Source: Mycolicibacter terrae (GTDB taxonomy: Bacteria > Actinomycetota > Actinomycetes > Mycobacteriales > Mycobacteriaceae). Taken from it: a stretch of 64,000 bases of DNA. The stretch spans positions 434,001 through 498,000 of the forward strand of contig NZ_AP022564.1 in NCBI RefSeq assembly GCF_010727125.1, given 5' to 3'. Of this stretch, positions 46,398 to 56,604 are shown piece after piece; positions within the stretch are counted from its first letter, which is position 1, and the number at the start of each line of letters is the position of its first letter. The notes under the pieces were generated by a model, which was given only the letters and a program-made list of their open reading frames with translations, ran no database searches and was not told the origin of the DNA. The position numbers and the translations under genes were made by a program.

Positions 46398-47150
46398 ATG
46401 GGGCAATTCGACGGCAAGGTGGCCATCGTCACCGGTTCCGGCGGCGGGATCGGCCAGGCGTACGCCCAGGCGCTGGCCGCCGAGGGGGCCGCGGTGGTGG
46501 TCGCCGACATCAACACCGAGGGCGCGCAGAGCGTAGCCAAGCAGATCGTCGCCGACGGCGGCAAGGCTCTGGCGGTGCACGTCGACGTCTCCGACCCCGA
46601 GTCGGCGCAGGCCATGGCCGACGCCGCGGTGGCGGAGTTCGGCGGGATCGACTACCTGGTCAACAACGCCGCGATCTTCGGTGGCATGAAGCTCGACGGC
46701 CTACTGACCGTGCCGTGGGACTACTACGAGAAATTCATGCGGGTGAACCTGGACGGCGCGCTGATCTGCACCCGCGCAGTCTATGAGCACATGGCCAAGC
46801 GCGGTGGCGGCGCCATCGTCAACCAGTCCTCTACCGCCGCATGGGTTTACTCGAATTTCTACGGCCTGGCCAAGGTCGGCATCAACGGCCTGACCCAGCA
46901 GCTCTCCCGCGAACTGGGTTGGCGCAACATCCGGATCAACGCGATCGCACCCGGGCCGATCGACACCGAGGCCAACCGGACCACCACCCCGCAGGCCATC
47001 GTGAAGCAGATGGTGCAGACACTGCCGCTGTCCCGGATGGGCACGCCCGACGACCTGGTTCCGATGTGTCTGTTCCTGCTGTCGGACTCCGCATCGTGGA
47101 TCACCGGACAGATCTTCAATGTCGACGGCGGACAGATCATCCGGTCATGA
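46398..47150 (+). CDS. SDR family oxidoreductase (Rv0769-like)
   Basis: A 250-aa SDR. The ATG at 46398 (MGQFDGKVAIVTG) has GAAGGAG nine bases upstream; an ATG at 46389 is too close to it. TGSGGGIGQAYAQAL and an active site with NQSSTAAWVYSNFYGLAKVG are seen. It matches Rv0769. Overlaps the next gene by ATGA. Confidence 0.92.
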   Translation: MGQFDGKVAIVTGSGGGIGQAYAQALAAEGAAVVVADINTEGAQSVAKQIVADGGKALAVHVDVSDPESAQAMADAAVAEFGGIDYLVNNAAIFGGMKLDGLLTVPWDYYEKFMRVNLDGALICTRAVYEHMAKRGGGAIVNQSSTAAWVYSNFYGLAKVGINGLTQQLSRELGWRNIRINAIAPGPIDTEANRTTTPQAIVKQMVQTLPLSRMGTPDDLVPMCLFLLSDSASWITGQIFNVDGGQIIRS

Positions 47151-48010
47151 GCACGACTGATATGAAGCCCCGCCTCGGCTACATCGGGCTCGGGAACATG
47201 GGTGCGCCGATGGCCCAGCGCCTGGTCGATTGGCCCGGTGGCGTAACGGTATTCGATGTGCGGGCCGAAGCGATGGGCCCGCTGACCGATGCCGGGGCCA
47301 AGCAGGCCGACAGCGTCGCCGGTGTCGCCGCCTCAGCCGACATCATCAGCGTCACAGTGCTCGACGACGCCCAGGTCCGCGAGGTCGTCGCCGAACTGGC
47401 GGCCAACGCCAAACCGGGCACCGTCATCGCGATCCACTCGACGATCGCCGACACCACGGCCGCCGAATTGGCCGAGGCCCTCAAGCCGCAGGGCATCCAC
47501 GTCATCGACGCACCGGTCAGCGGTGGCGCCGGTGCCGCCCAGAAGGGCCAGCTGGCCACCATGGTCGGCGCCGAACGCGCGGTCTACGAACAGATCAAGC
47601 CGGCGTTCAAGTGCTGGGCGTCACTGGTCATCCACGCCGGAGAGCCGGGCGCCGGCACCCGAATGAAGCTGGCCCGCAACATGTTGACGTTCACCGCCTA
47701 CGCAGCGGCCGGAGAGGCCATGAAGTTGGCCGAGGCGGCCGGGCTGGATCTGCAGGCGCTGGGCCGCGTCGTGCGTCACACCGACGCGCTCACCGGAGGG
47801 CCCGGGGCCATCATGCTGCTCGACTCGACGGCGCCCCTGCCCGCCGAGCATTTCCTGCGCGAGGCGTTCACCCACACCCGCGGTCTCGGGGAGAAGGACC
47901 TGCGCCTCGCACTGGCATTGGGGCAGGCCACCGGAGTCGACCTCCCGCTGGCCCAGGTGGCGCTGACCGAGCTCGCCGCCGGCCTGGGCGTGCCGCACAC
48001 CGACGACTAG
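47147..48010 (+). CDS. 3-hydroxyisobutyrate-dehydrogenase-like protein (Rv0770-like)
   Basis: A 287-aa beta-hydroxyacid dehydrogenase. The ATG lies in the SDR stop. The Rossmann motif is GLGNMGAPMA, the substrate motif DAPVSGGAGAAQKGQL, and the catalytic Lys lies in KLARNML. Corresponds to Rv0770. Substrate may be a beta-hydroxy acid from the aldA pathway. Confidence 0.92.
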   Translation: MSTTDMKPRLGYIGLGNMGAPMAQRLVDWPGGVTVFDVRAEAMGPLTDAGAKQADSVAGVAASADIISVTVLDDAQVREVVAELAANAKPGTVIAIHSTIADTTAAELAEALKPQGIHVIDAPVSGGAGAAQKGQLATMVGAERAVYEQIKPAFKCWASLVIHAGEPGAGTRMKLARNMLTFTAYAAAGEAMKLAEAAGLDLQALGRVVRHTDALTGGPGAIMLLDSTAPLPAEHFLREAFTHTRGLGEKDLRLALALGQATGVDLPLAQVALTELAAGLGVPHTDD

Positions 48011-48020
48011 GAGAGATCTG

Positions 48021-48455
48021 ATGGACGAACTGCGCCGCACCGGCCTGGCCAAGATGAACGAGGTCTACGCCTGGGAGATGCCGGACATGCCGGGCGAGTT
48101 CTTCGCGCTCACCGCCGATCACCTGTTCGGCAGGATATGGACCCGACCCGGACTCTCCATGCGCGACAAGCGACTGATCACCCTGGCGGTAGTCACCGCG
48201 CTGGGCCAGAAGGACCTGGCCGGGATTCAGGTCAACGCCGCGCTGCACAACGGTGAGATGACCGAGGACGAGCTGCGCGAGATGGTCATCTTCATCACCC
48301 ACTATGTCGGCTTCCCGCTGGGGTCGGTGCTGAACAGTGTCGTCGAACAGGTCATCGCCAAGCGGAGCAAAGCTGCCGCCGCGGGCCAGGGTGAAGACAA
48401 GAAGGCCAACGTCGATGAGGTATTGGCCCGGGAAGCGGGTAAAACGCGCGACTGA
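48021..48455 (+). CDS. Carboxymuconolactone decarboxylase family protein (Rv0771-like)
   Basis: A 144-aa protein with AHD/CMD fold features: RDKRLITLAVVTALG and HNGEMTEDELREMVIFITHYVGFP. The Cys pair of AhpD is absent, so a lactone decarboxylase or similar role is more likely. Last gene of the aldA operon; corresponds to Rv0771. Confidence 0.9.
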   Translation: MDELRRTGLAKMNEVYAWEMPDMPGEFFALTADHLFGRIWTRPGLSMRDKRLITLAVVTALGQKDLAGIQVNAALHNGEMTEDELREMVIFITHYVGFPLGSVLNSVVEQVIAKRSKAAAAGQGEDKKANVDEVLAREAGKTRD

Positions 48456-49056
48456 CGGTTCTCGGGCAACTCTCGTCTTCGGGTCAGTGCCGACCCCGCG
48501 ACATACGGGGTTGCCCAACGTGAGCTTCTAGTCGTTGACGACGGCAGCGAGATCGCCGCGGTGTTCTGGTGGCCGCGCTGCGCGGTGCGCGACCGCAAAG
48601 CCCCGATTCGGGCCGCAAAGCTAGCGCAGTTACGACCTGCGTGACCCGCGGGCGTCCGAGGCCTGCTGGCCCGGTGCCGAGCCAATTTTTCCGTGCTGAC
48701 AGCCGGCGAGGTCGTTTCGGTCGGCGTCGGTTGGGCCGAGTCCGCAGGACGCCGTATTTGCTGAGATTTTGCTAGATAAGTCAACTTATGTCTGCGGCAC
48801 CGCACGGAGTTACTCCGTTAACAACCGCATCATTCGTCACAGAAATACCACTTATCGGTCAGGACTATCGCCCGCTAACAAGACCATCAGTGATTCAACC
48901 TGGCCATTAATAGACCGATCAAATTTAAATGAGCTAGTTCATTGACAATGAGTTTGTTATGTGACTAGCTTAAAAATCTCTGTGTGTGATGTAACGGAAA
49001 GATCACAGAGAGATCGGCAAACCTAAGGCGGGATCCGGCGAAAGGGCTCGGGAATC
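48456..49056. other. Intergenic region with no gene seen; AT-rich 3' half
   Basis: The first part has a GGGCAAC/GTTGCCC inverted repeat (48464-48516), a candidate terminator of the aldA operon. A short run reading VVDDGSEIAAVFWWPR (about 48532-48579) may be a relic; no start or full domain is visible. From about 48760 the sequence is AT-rich relative to the window, with TTGACA (48942-48947) and TAGCTT (48966-48971) 18 bp apart, a plausible promoter for the PGRS-like gene. Confidence 0.5.
48942..48971 (+). promoter_or_regulatory. Candidate SigA-type promoter of the PGRS-like gene
   Basis: TTGACA and TAGCTT are 18 bp apart, about 85 bp upstream of the ATG at 49057. This is motif matching only. 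Confidence 0.4.
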
Positions 49057-52000
49057 ATGGGTAGTGGCGACAGCAAAGGCAACGCGCGGGGGCGTCGGCA
49101 TGACCGAGCGGTCGGGGCCGCAGCTTCGGTCGGGGCGTTCTTGGCGTTCGGGATGGCGCCGTTGGCCGCCTCCCCGGCCGCGCAGGCCGACGAATTCGAC
49201 TGGGGCATGGACCTGATCAATCCCCTCTTCGGGGTCCCGGTCGATGACGGTGCGACCTCGGGGCTCGGCCTGTTCGCCTTCTCTGCCGGGGGTGCCTGGG
49301 GCTCTGCAGCCGATACCGACTTCGCCCAGATGTGGCAGGACAGCATCTACATGCCGCTGCATGACTCCATGCAGGACTGGATCAACAGCCCGTTCGGCCA
49401 ACAGGTCGACGACTTCGTCAACCAGATGTTCGAGCCGCTGACGCAGGGCGCCTGCGGTGTGATCTGCAACGGTGCCGATGGCACCGAGCTCGACCCGGAT
49501 GGCCAGACCGGTGGGTTGTGGTTCGGTGACGGCGGCGACGGCTGGGCGTCGGACCAGCTGGGTATCGCCGGCGGTAACGGCGGGCAAGCCGGCGGGATCG
49601 GCAATGGGGGTGACGGCGGCGCCGGCGGGTTGGGCGCCGACGGTGGTAACGGCGGCCACGGCGGAGAGATGTGGGGCAACGGCGGTGACGGCGGCGCCGG
49701 CGGCAACGGCACCGCCACGTTGGCGGCCGGCAACGGCGGTATCGGCGGTTCGTCGGGTCAGGCCCAGGACTTCTTCGGTATGGGTGCGTGGGGTAACGGC
49801 GGCAACGGCGGGGTCGGTGGTGCGGGTTGGAACGGCACCAATGGCGGTGTCGGCACCGCACCCGGTGGCAGCGGCGGCAATGGTGTGGCCGGCGGTGTCG
49901 CTGGCAACGGCGGTCGCGGCGGAGATGGTTCCTCGATCGTCGGGATCGGCGGTAACGGCGGCGCCGGTGGTGCCGGCGGATCCGGCGGCAACGGTGGTGC
50001 GGGTGTCGCTGGCGAGGACGCGACGACTCCGGGCGGCATCGGCGGTGACGGCGGTAGTGGGGGCCTGGGTGCGGCCGGCGGCGCCGGCGGTAACGCCGGT
50101 GCCGGCGGTAAGGGCGCCAGCCTCTTCGGCGCCGATGGCAAGGAGGGTGTCGGCGGCAACGGTGGCGCCGGCGGCCGTGGCGGTGACGCCAGTGATGGCG
50201 GTCTCGGTGGCGTCGGGGATGCCACGCATCGCGACGGGGGCGCGGGCGGAAACGGCGGTGATGTGGGTGCTGGTGGCGCGGGCGGTGCCGGCGGCACCGG
50301 ATCCACCGCGGGCACCGATGGCTCCACGGGTGCCGTGGGTACCGGCGGCAACGGTGGAAACGGTGGTGCCGGTTATGACGCGTCGGCAGACGTGTACGCG
50401 GCGGCGGGCACTGACGGTGGCAATGGTGGTGCCGGTGGTAGTGGTGGCAGCTACGGCAACGGTGGCAGTGGTGGTGCCGGTGGTGATGGCCTCGCCGGCG
50501 GCGTGGGTGGTGCTGGTGTCAGTGGTGCGACGGCCGGTGCTGGTGGTGAGGTCGGTGGAGTCGGCCAGGCCGGTGGTTCCGGTGGTTCTGGTGGTGCTGG
50601 TGGTGCCGGTGGCTCGGTCGCGGGTAATGCCGGCAGTGGTGGTGCTGGTGGTGTCGGTGCCGACGGTGGCGCCGGTGGTGTCGGTGGCGATGGCGCCGCG
50701 GGTGCGGTCGGGGTCAATGACGGTGCCGGTGGCAATGCCGGCTCCGGTGGCGTCGGTGGTGCCGGCGGTAATGGTGGTTCCGGTGGCGCGGCCGGTGTTG
50801 CGGTGAATGGCGCTGCGGGCAGTCAGGGTGCTGGTGGTGATGCCGGTTCTGGTGGTCGCGGTGGTGTGTCCGGTAACGGTGGTGCCGGTGCTGATGGCAC
50901 CGTGGCTCACCTTGATGGTGGTGATGGTGGTGACGCTGCTGGTTCGGGTGCCGGTGGTGCTGCGGGCCACGGTGGTAGCGGCTTGACCACCGGTGCTGAT
51001 GGTGTTGCCGGGGTGCAGGCCACCCAGGGCGGTGTCGGGGGCAACGGTGGTGCCGGTCATGACGCGGTCACTGCCGGGCAGAGCGGTGGCAATGGTGGTG
51101 CCGGTGGTAGTGGTGGCAGCTACGGCAACGGTGGCAGTGGTGGTGCCGGTGGTGATGGCCTCGCCGGCGGCGTGGGTGGTGCTGGTGTCAGTGGTGCGAC
51201 GGCCGGTGCTGGTGGTGGGGTCGGTGGAGTCGGCCAGGCCGGTGGTTCCGGTGGTTCTGGTGGTGCTGGTGGTGCCGGTGGCTCGGTCGCGGGTAATGCC
51301 GGCAGTGGTGGTGCTGGTGGTGTCGGTGCCGACGGTGGCGCCGGTGGTGTCGGTGGCGATGGCGCCGCGGGTGCGGTCGGGGTCAATGACGGTGCCGGTG
51401 GCAATGCCGGTTCCGGTGGCGTCGGTGGTGCCGGCGGTAATGGTGGTTCCGGTGGCGCGGCCGGTGTTGCGGTGAATGGCGCTGCGGGCAGTCAGGGTGC
51501 TGGTGGTGATGCCGGTTCTGGTGGTCGCGGTGGTGTGTCCGGTAACGGTGGTGCCGGTGCTGATGGCACCGTGGCTCACCTTGATGGTGGTGATGGTGGT
51601 GACGCTGCTGGTTCGGGTGCCGGTGGTGCTGCGGGCCACGGTGGTAGCGGCTTGACCACCGGTGCTGATGGTGTTGCCGGGGTGCAGGCCACCCAGGGCG
51701 GTGTCGGGGCAACGGTGGTGCCGGTCATGACGCGGTCACTGCCGGGCAGAGCGGTGGCAATGGTGGTGCCGGTGGTAGTGGTGGCAGCTACGGCAACGGT
51801 GGCAGTGGTGGTGCCGGTGGTGATGGCCTCGCCGGCGGCGTGGGTGGTGCTGGTGTCAGTGGTGCGACGGCCGGTGCTGGTGGTGGGGTCGGTGGAGTCG
51901 GCCAGGCCGGTGGTTCCGGTGGTTCTGGTGGTGCTGGTGGTGCCGGTGGCTCGGTCGCGGGTAATGCCGGCAGTGGTGGTGCTGGTGGTGTCGGTGCCGA

Positions 52001-52143
52001 CGGTGGCGCCGGTGGTGTCGGTGGCGATGGCGCCGCGGGTGCGGTCGGGGTCAATGACGGTGCCGGTGGCAATGCCGGTTCCGGTGGCGTCGGTGGTGCC
52101 GGCGGTAATGGTGGTTCCGGTGGCGCGGCCGGTGTTGCGGTGA
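49057..52143 (+). CDS. Secreted PGRS-like glycine-rich repeat protein, frameshifted
   Basis: Begins [20 protein letters not shown]; a signal peptide ends near AAQA (about residue 44). A unique domain with [17 protein letters not shown] and [16 protein letters not shown] (about 45-145) replaces the PE domain of true PE_PGRS proteins. From about residue 150 it is GGNGGAGG repeats. A missing G at 51706-51709 makes the as-read protein leave the repeat frame near residue 884 and end after a Val/Ala/Pro-rich tail of about 144 aa at 52143. If the base is restored, the frame continues to 54362 and gives about 1768 aa. Confidence 0.85.
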   Translation: MGSGDSKGNARGRRHDRAVGAAASVGAFLAFGMAPLAASPAAQADEFDWGMDLINPLFGVPVDDGATSGLGLFAFSAGGAWGSAADTDFAQMWQDSIYMPLHDSMQDWINSPFGQQVDDFVNQMFEPLTQGACGVICNGADGTELDPDGQTGGLWFGDGGDGWASDQLGIAGGNGGQAGGIGNGGDGGAGGLGADGGNGGHGGEMWGNGGDGGAGGNGTATLAAGNGGIGGSSGQAQDFFGMGAWGNGGNGGVGGAGWNGTNGGVGTAPGGSGGNGVAGGVAGNGGRGGDGSSIVGIGGNGGAGGAGGSGGNGGAGVAGEDATTPGGIGGDGGSGGLGAAGGAGGNAGAGGKGASLFGADGKEGVGGNGGAGGRGGDASDGGLGGVGDATHRDGGAGGNGGDVGAGGAGGAGGTGSTAGTDGSTGAVGTGGNGGNGGAGYDASADVYAAAGTDGGNGGAGGSGGSYGNGGSGGAGGDGLAGGVGGAGVSGATAGAGGEVGGVGQAGGSGGSGGAGGAGGSVAGNAGSGGAGGVGADGGAGGVGGDGAAGAVGVNDGAGGNAGSGGVGGAGGNGGSGGAAGVAVNGAAGSQGAGGDAGSGGRGGVSGNGGAGADGTVAHLDGGDGGDAAGSGAGGAAGHGGSGLTTGADGVAGVQATQGGVGGNGGAGHDAVTAGQSGGNGGAGGSGGSYGNGGSGGAGGDGLAGGVGGAGVSGATAGAGGGVGGVGQAGGSGGSGGAGGAGGSVAGNAGSGGAGGVGADGGAGGVGGDGAAGAVGVNDGAGGNAGSGGVGGAGGNGGSGGAAGVAVNGAAGSQGAGGDAGSGGRGGVSGNGGAGADGTVAHLDGGDGGDAAGSGAGGAAGHGGSGLTTGADGVAGVQATQGGVGATVVPVMTRSLPGRAVAMVVPVVVVAATATVAVVVPVVMASPAAWVVLVSVVRRPVLVVGSVESARPVVPVVLVVLVVPVARSRVMPAVVVLVVSVPTVAPVVSVAMAPRVRSGSMTVPVAMPVPVASVVPAVMVVPVARPVLR

Positions 52144-52509
52144 ATGGCGCTGCGGGCAGTCAGGGTGCTGGTGGTGATGCCGGTTCTGGTGGTCGCGGTG
52201 GTGTGTCCGGTAACGGTGGTGCCGGTGCTGATGGCACCGTGGCTCACCTTGATGGTGGTGATGGTGGTGACGCTGCTGGTTCGGGTGCCGGTGGTGCTGC
52301 GGGCCACGGTGGTAGCGGCTTGACCACCGGTGCTGATGGTGTTGCCGGGGTGCAGGCCACCCAGGGCGGTGTCGGGGGCAACGGTGGTGCCGGTCATGAC
52401 GCGGTCAATGCCGGGCAGAGCGGTGGCAATGGTGGTGCCGGTGGTAGTGGTGGCAGCTACGGCAACGGTGGCAGTGGTGGTGCCGGTGGTGATGGCCTCG
52501 CCGGCGGCG
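50416..52509. repeat. Three near-identical 669-bp tandem repeats plus a partial fourth
   Basis: Unit starts (GGTGGCAATGGTGGTGCC) are at 50416, 51085, 51753 and 52422, so spacings are 669, 668 and 669; the 668 reflects the missing G in copy 2. The fourth copy diverges at 52510. Only a few bases differ between copies (for example GAG versus GGG in the GGEVGG/GGGVGG codon). The unit encodes 223 aa. Confidence 0.9.
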
Positions 52510-54362
52510 ACGGCGGTAGCCCCCTCGCACTCGGAGGCGCCGGTCAAACCGGCCAGGCCGGTGGTTCCGGTGGGGATGGTGGCGCCGGTGGCGCCGGCGG
52601 CACCAGCGCCGGCAATGGCGGCAATGGCGGTAACGCCGGTAACGGCGCCGACGGCGGTAACGGCGGGAATGGAAATACCGGTGCGGCCGGCGACTACCGC
52701 GCGAACACCAGCGGCGCCGGCGGGCAAGGCGGTGCTGCCGGTAGCGGCGGCGCCGGCGGTAACGGCGGTACCGGTGGCGCAGCCGGGGTTGCGACGAACG
52801 GCGCCGCGGGCAGTCAGGGCGCCGGCGGTGACGGCGGCAGCGGCGGCGACGCCGGCAAAGCCGGTGACGGCGGTCGGGGTGCCGACGGCGTGTTGGGCTC
52901 CGGTGACGGCGGTAACGGCGGCAACGGTGGACAACTCGGCGCCGGTGGCGCGGCTGGAAACGGCGGGAGCGGTTCAATCCAAGGCTCCGACGGCGTGGCC
53001 GGAAACGGCCCGACCGGCCCCCAGGGCAACGGTGGTGACGGCGGCGACGGCGTCAGCCTGGCCGGCTCAGCCGGCGGGGTCGGCGTCAACGGCGTGGCCG
53101 GCGGTGCCGGCGGCAACGGCGGCGACGGGAGCGCTTACGGAAGCGGTGGCGCCGGCGGCAACGGCGGCCAGGGCCAAGACGGCGGCCTGGGAGCATCGTC
53201 GGGCGGCTCTGTTACCAACGCCGGTGACGGTGGCGCCGGCGGCAAGGGTGGCATCGGCGGCCAGGGTGGCACCGAATTGGGCAACGGCGGTGTCGGCGGC
53301 ACAGGCGGCATCGGCGGCGATGGTGGCCTCGGCGCTGCCGGCGATGGCACCAATGGCGGCCAAGGCGGCGCCGGCGGTCAGGCCGGTGCCGGTGGTGCCG
53401 GTGGCGATGCGCAGGCTTCCAGCGGTGTCGGCGGCGTCGGCGGCAATGGCGGCGTCGGTGGTGTCGGCGGCGAAGGCGGTCAGTCCGGTGTGGACGCCGA
53501 CGGCAATGGTTTGACCGGAGGCCTCGGAGGTCATGGTGGTCTCGGCGGTAACGGTGCTGCAGGCGGCGCCAATGGCGACGGGTCTGTGGCCAACACGGGC
53601 GATGGCGGCGACGGGGGCGCTGGCGGCATCGGCGGCAACGCGACCGACGCGGGTGGTGCACAAGGTCAGGGCGGCACCGGCGGCATCGGTGGTAACGGCG
53701 GCACCGGTGCACACGCGGGCGACGGGGGCGCTGGCGGCGCGGGAGCCAAGGGCTCGACGGGGGCGGCGGCGCTGGCCGGCGACGGCGGCGTCGGCGGCAA
53801 CGGCGGTGACGCCATCAACACTGCGGGTGGCGACGGCCATGGCGGCAATGGAGGTGACGGCGGCGAGGGCGCTAAAGGTGGCAACTCGGAGGACGGGGGG
53901 AATGGCGGTAATGGCGGCAACGGCGGATCCGCCGCTGATGTGATCGGTGGTGTCGGTGGTAACGGCGGCAACGGCGGCAACGGCGGCGACACCCATCTGA
54001 ACGCCGGCGGCAAGGTAGCCGGCCATGGTGGTGAGGGCGGCGACGGAGGCACAGGCGGTTCAACGGGTACTGGCGGCAATGGCGGCAATGGCGGCAATGG
54101 CGGCGGGCCCAGTGACGGCGGCGGTCTGTCTACCGGCGGTGACGGGGGCATCGGCGGCCAGGGCGCTTTCGGCGGCGTGGCCGGAGGCGACGGAGGCGAC
54201 GGAGGCGACGGAGGCGACGGCCCACTGGCCGGTGGCGACGGCGCCGATGGAGGGCACGGCGGCGCGTCCAACGCGGGCCCCGGCGCCGCAGGGACGCCCG
54301 GTCAACCAAACGACGGCTCTACCGGTGGGGCCGGCGGGGTCGGTGGCGACGGCTCCCGATAA
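51711..54362 (+). pseudogene. Downstream part of the PGRS-like gene after the frameshift
   Basis: The same Gly-Ala-Asn repeat translation continues in the shifted frame from about 51711 to the stop at 54362. An in-frame GTG (51840) exists, but no start signal is seen, so it is read only if the frameshift is a sequencing error, phase variation or slippage. The end lacks a recognisable C-terminal domain; it is repeat to the stop (final residues GGVGGDGSR). Confidence 0.7.
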
Positions 54363-54425
54363 TTGAGTGAGCGTCGGCTGGTCCAGGTTCCCGGCGGATC
54401 CGGAGCTGGCCATGGCGACCGGCGA

Positions 54426-54459
54426 GGAGCCCACCAACACGACAGTGTTGGTGGGCTCC
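54426..54459. terminator. Strong hairpin after the PGRS-like gene
   Basis: GGAGCCCACCAACAC (54426-54440) and GTGTTGGTGGGCTCC (54445-54459) form a perfect 15-bp stem with a GACA loop. It follows the stop by 63 bp. No long T-run, as is common in mycobacterial terminators. Confidence 0.75.
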
Positions 54460-54575
54460 GCCCGTTATCTCCGCACTCGGGGAAGCCGCGGCGTTTGGCC
54501 GGGCGGTCGACCGCGGCATCGAAGGCCGATCGGGTAAGCGCGGCGGCGTATCGCCGCCGGATAAGGTGGGTAGCC

Positions 54576-55844
54576 GTGCGCATCTTGGTTATTGGTTCCG
54601 GTGCCCGCGAGCACGCGCTATTGCTGGCCCTTCGCAAGGACCCCAAGGTCGATCACCTGGTGGTCGCACCCGGAAACGCAGGCACGGCGGCAGTGGCCGA
54701 GCAGCGTGACGTCGACATCACCTCCGGTTCGGCGGTCACCGCGCTGGCCCGAGAGGTCGAGGCCGACCTGGTGGTGATCGGGCCGGAGGTTCCGTTGGTG
54801 CTGGGCGTGGCCGATGCGGTACGCGCCGCCGGGATCGCCTGCTTCGGGCCGTCGAAGGACGCCGCCCGCATCGAAGGCTCGAAGGCATTCGCCAAGGACG
54901 TGATGGCCGCGGCGGGCGTGCGCACCGCCCGCTCAGAGATCGTCGACAGCCCGGCCGACCTCGACGCCGCTCTCAGCCGGTTCGGCCCGGAGGCCGGCGA
55001 GGCGGCCTGGGTGGTCAAGGACGACGGGCTGGCCGCCGGAAAAGGCGTGGTGGTCACCCCCGACCGGGCCGCGGCGCGGGCCCACGCGGCCGGGCTGCTC
55101 GATGCCGGTCATCCGGTGCTGTTGGAATCGTTTCTCGACGGGCCCGAAATCTCACTGTTCTGCATCGTCGATGGCGACACCGTGGTGCCGCTGCTGCCCG
55201 CACAAGACTTCAAACGCGTCGGCGACGGCGACACCGGCCCCAACACCGGCGGGATGGGTGCCTACGCCCCGCTGCCCTGGCTGTCCCGGCAGGCGGCGGC
55301 GGGCATCGTCGGCGACATCATCAAACCGGTCGCGGCCGAACTGCTGCGCCGGGGCAGCCGGTTCGCCGGGCTGCTGTACGCCGGTCTGGCGATGACCTCG
55401 ACCGGGCCGGCGGTGGTCGAATTCAACTGTCGCTTCGGCGATCCGGAGACCCAGGCGGTGCTGGCCCTGCTGGAGTCGCCGCTCGGGCAGCTGCTGCACG
55501 CCGCCGCAACCGGCGGCCTCGGTGAGTTCGGTGCGCTGCGCTGGCGGGATGGCGCGGCGGTGACGGTCGTGCTGGCCGCCGAGAACTATCCGGGCCGGCC
55601 GCGGATCGGCGACGTGATCGTCGGCGCCGAGGGCGACGCCGTGTTGCATGCCGGCACCGCCCACCGCGACGACGGCGCGGTGGTGTCCTCCGGCGGCCGG
55701 GTGCTGTCGGTGGTGGGCACCGGTGACGACCTGGCCGCGGCCCGCGCGGCCGCCTACCGGACGCTCGGTTCGATTCGCTTGCCGGGCAGTCACTTCCGCA
55801 CCGATATCGGTTTGGCCGCCGCCGAAGGCACGATTCACGTCTAA
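54576..55844 (+). CDS. purD: Phosphoribosylamine-glycine ligase PurD
   Basis: A 422-aa ATP-grasp enzyme for the second step of purine synthesis. The GTG at 54576 ([16 protein letters not shown]) gives the family length; upstream codons are not conserved. [32 protein letters not shown] and [17 protein letters not shown] are signatures. Corresponds to Rv0772. Confidence 0.97.
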   Translation: MRILVIGSGAREHALLLALRKDPKVDHLVVAPGNAGTAAVAEQRDVDITSGSAVTALAREVEADLVVIGPEVPLVLGVADAVRAAGIACFGPSKDAARIEGSKAFAKDVMAAAGVRTARSEIVDSPADLDAALSRFGPEAGEAAWVVKDDGLAAGKGVVVTPDRAAARAHAAGLLDAGHPVLLESFLDGPEISLFCIVDGDTVVPLLPAQDFKRVGDGDTGPNTGGMGAYAPLPWLSRQAAAGIVGDIIKPVAAELLRRGSRFAGLLYAGLAMTSTGPAVVEFNCRFGDPETQAVLALLESPLGQLLHAAATGGLGEFGALRWRDGAAVTVVLAAENYPGRPRIGDVIVGAEGDAVLHAGTAHRDDGAVVSSGGRVLSVVGTGDDLAAARAAAYRTLGSIRLPGSHFRTDIGLAAAEGTIHV

Positions 55845-55964
55845 CCGGCCACACCGGCCTCGGCAATTCCCGGCGTCCGGCGGGCGATATTCGTTTCGGG
55901 CTCACCCGGGTGCTTGGTCGTTGCGCCCGAAGTGATGGCAACCGCGACGGTAGGATGACTCAGT

Positions 55965-56555
55965 ATGTCTGACCAAAGTCAGCCGGACTCCGCGGAGTCG
56001 GCCACCCAGGAACACCCAACCGACCAGGCGGAAGCTCCGAAAAGGCCGGCGCCCAAGACCCCGGCGGTCACAGCGCCGGCGACACCGGGCTGGCGCCCGG
56101 TTGTCGCGGCGGCAGCGGTCGCGCTGGTCGCCGGAGCCCTCGGCGGTGCGGGTGTGGCCGCCTTCTGGCACCCGGGATCCGAAGCATCGGCCAAGTCCTC
56201 CGGCCAACACGCCGCCGACGCGACCAAGGACGTCTGCTCCGCAGCAGTGCTCGCGCGTCAGGCGGTGGCCAACAACATGCACCTGAAGAACCCGGATCCG
56301 CAGAACCCGGTTGCCCAACTCGCGGTGGCCGCCAACGCGAGATTGTCACTGACTGCGGGTGCCGCCTACCTGCGGGGTCGGCTCGAAGCGAACCCGGCTG
56401 CTCCGCAGGATGTGGTGAAAGCCGCCAACGCGATGGCCGGCGAGTTAGAGCACCTGAATCTCAGTTATCTTGTCGGGCAACCGAACTCCGATCGGGAACA
56501 GCTGGGACGCGACCTTGACGCGCGGATCGCGGAACTGGGCAAGCTCTGCCAGTAA
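55965..56555 (+). CDS. Conserved membrane-anchored protein of unknown function
   Basis: A 196-aa protein with a Pro/Ala-rich cytoplasmic N-terminus (about 1-42), one membrane span (about 45-67, VVAAAAVALVAGALGGAGV) and an extracytoplasmic helical domain with two Cys (residues 90 and 195) that could pair. Several mycobacterial secreted or anchored families look like this. No known function. Confidence 0.75.
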   Translation: MSDQSQPDSAESATQEHPTDQAEAPKRPAPKTPAVTAPATPGWRPVVAAAAVALVAGALGGAGVAAFWHPGSEASAKSSGQHAADATKDVCSAAVLARQAVANNMHLKNPDPQNPVAQLAVAANARLSLTAGAAYLRGRLEANPAAPQDVVKAANAMAGELEHLNLSYLVGQPNSDREQLGRDLDARIAELGKLCQ

Positions 56556-56562
56556 GCGCTCC

Positions 56563-56596
56563 GGGCTGACCGGGCGTGCTTGGATCCGGTCAGCCC
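56563..56596. terminator. Bidirectional terminator hairpin
   Basis: GGGCTGACCGG (56563-56573) and CCGGTCAGCCC (56586-56596) form an 11-bp stem between the converging genes that stop at 56555 and 56605. Confidence 0.75.
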
Positions 56597-56604
56597 GTCG
56601 AAGC

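Noticed and set aside
49003..51639. 878-aa minus-strand open frame, Thr/Gly-rich
   Set aside because: It is the complement of GGN-rich PGRS codons, giving TTGTTS-like text with no domain or start signal.
50416..52509. CRISPR array
   Set aside because: The repeats are 669-bp coding units without short spacers.
54541..54559. CGGCGGCG-TAT-CGCCGCCG palindrome before purD
   Set aside because: Such GC palindromes are frequent by chance here, and no partner site was seen; too weak to call an operator.
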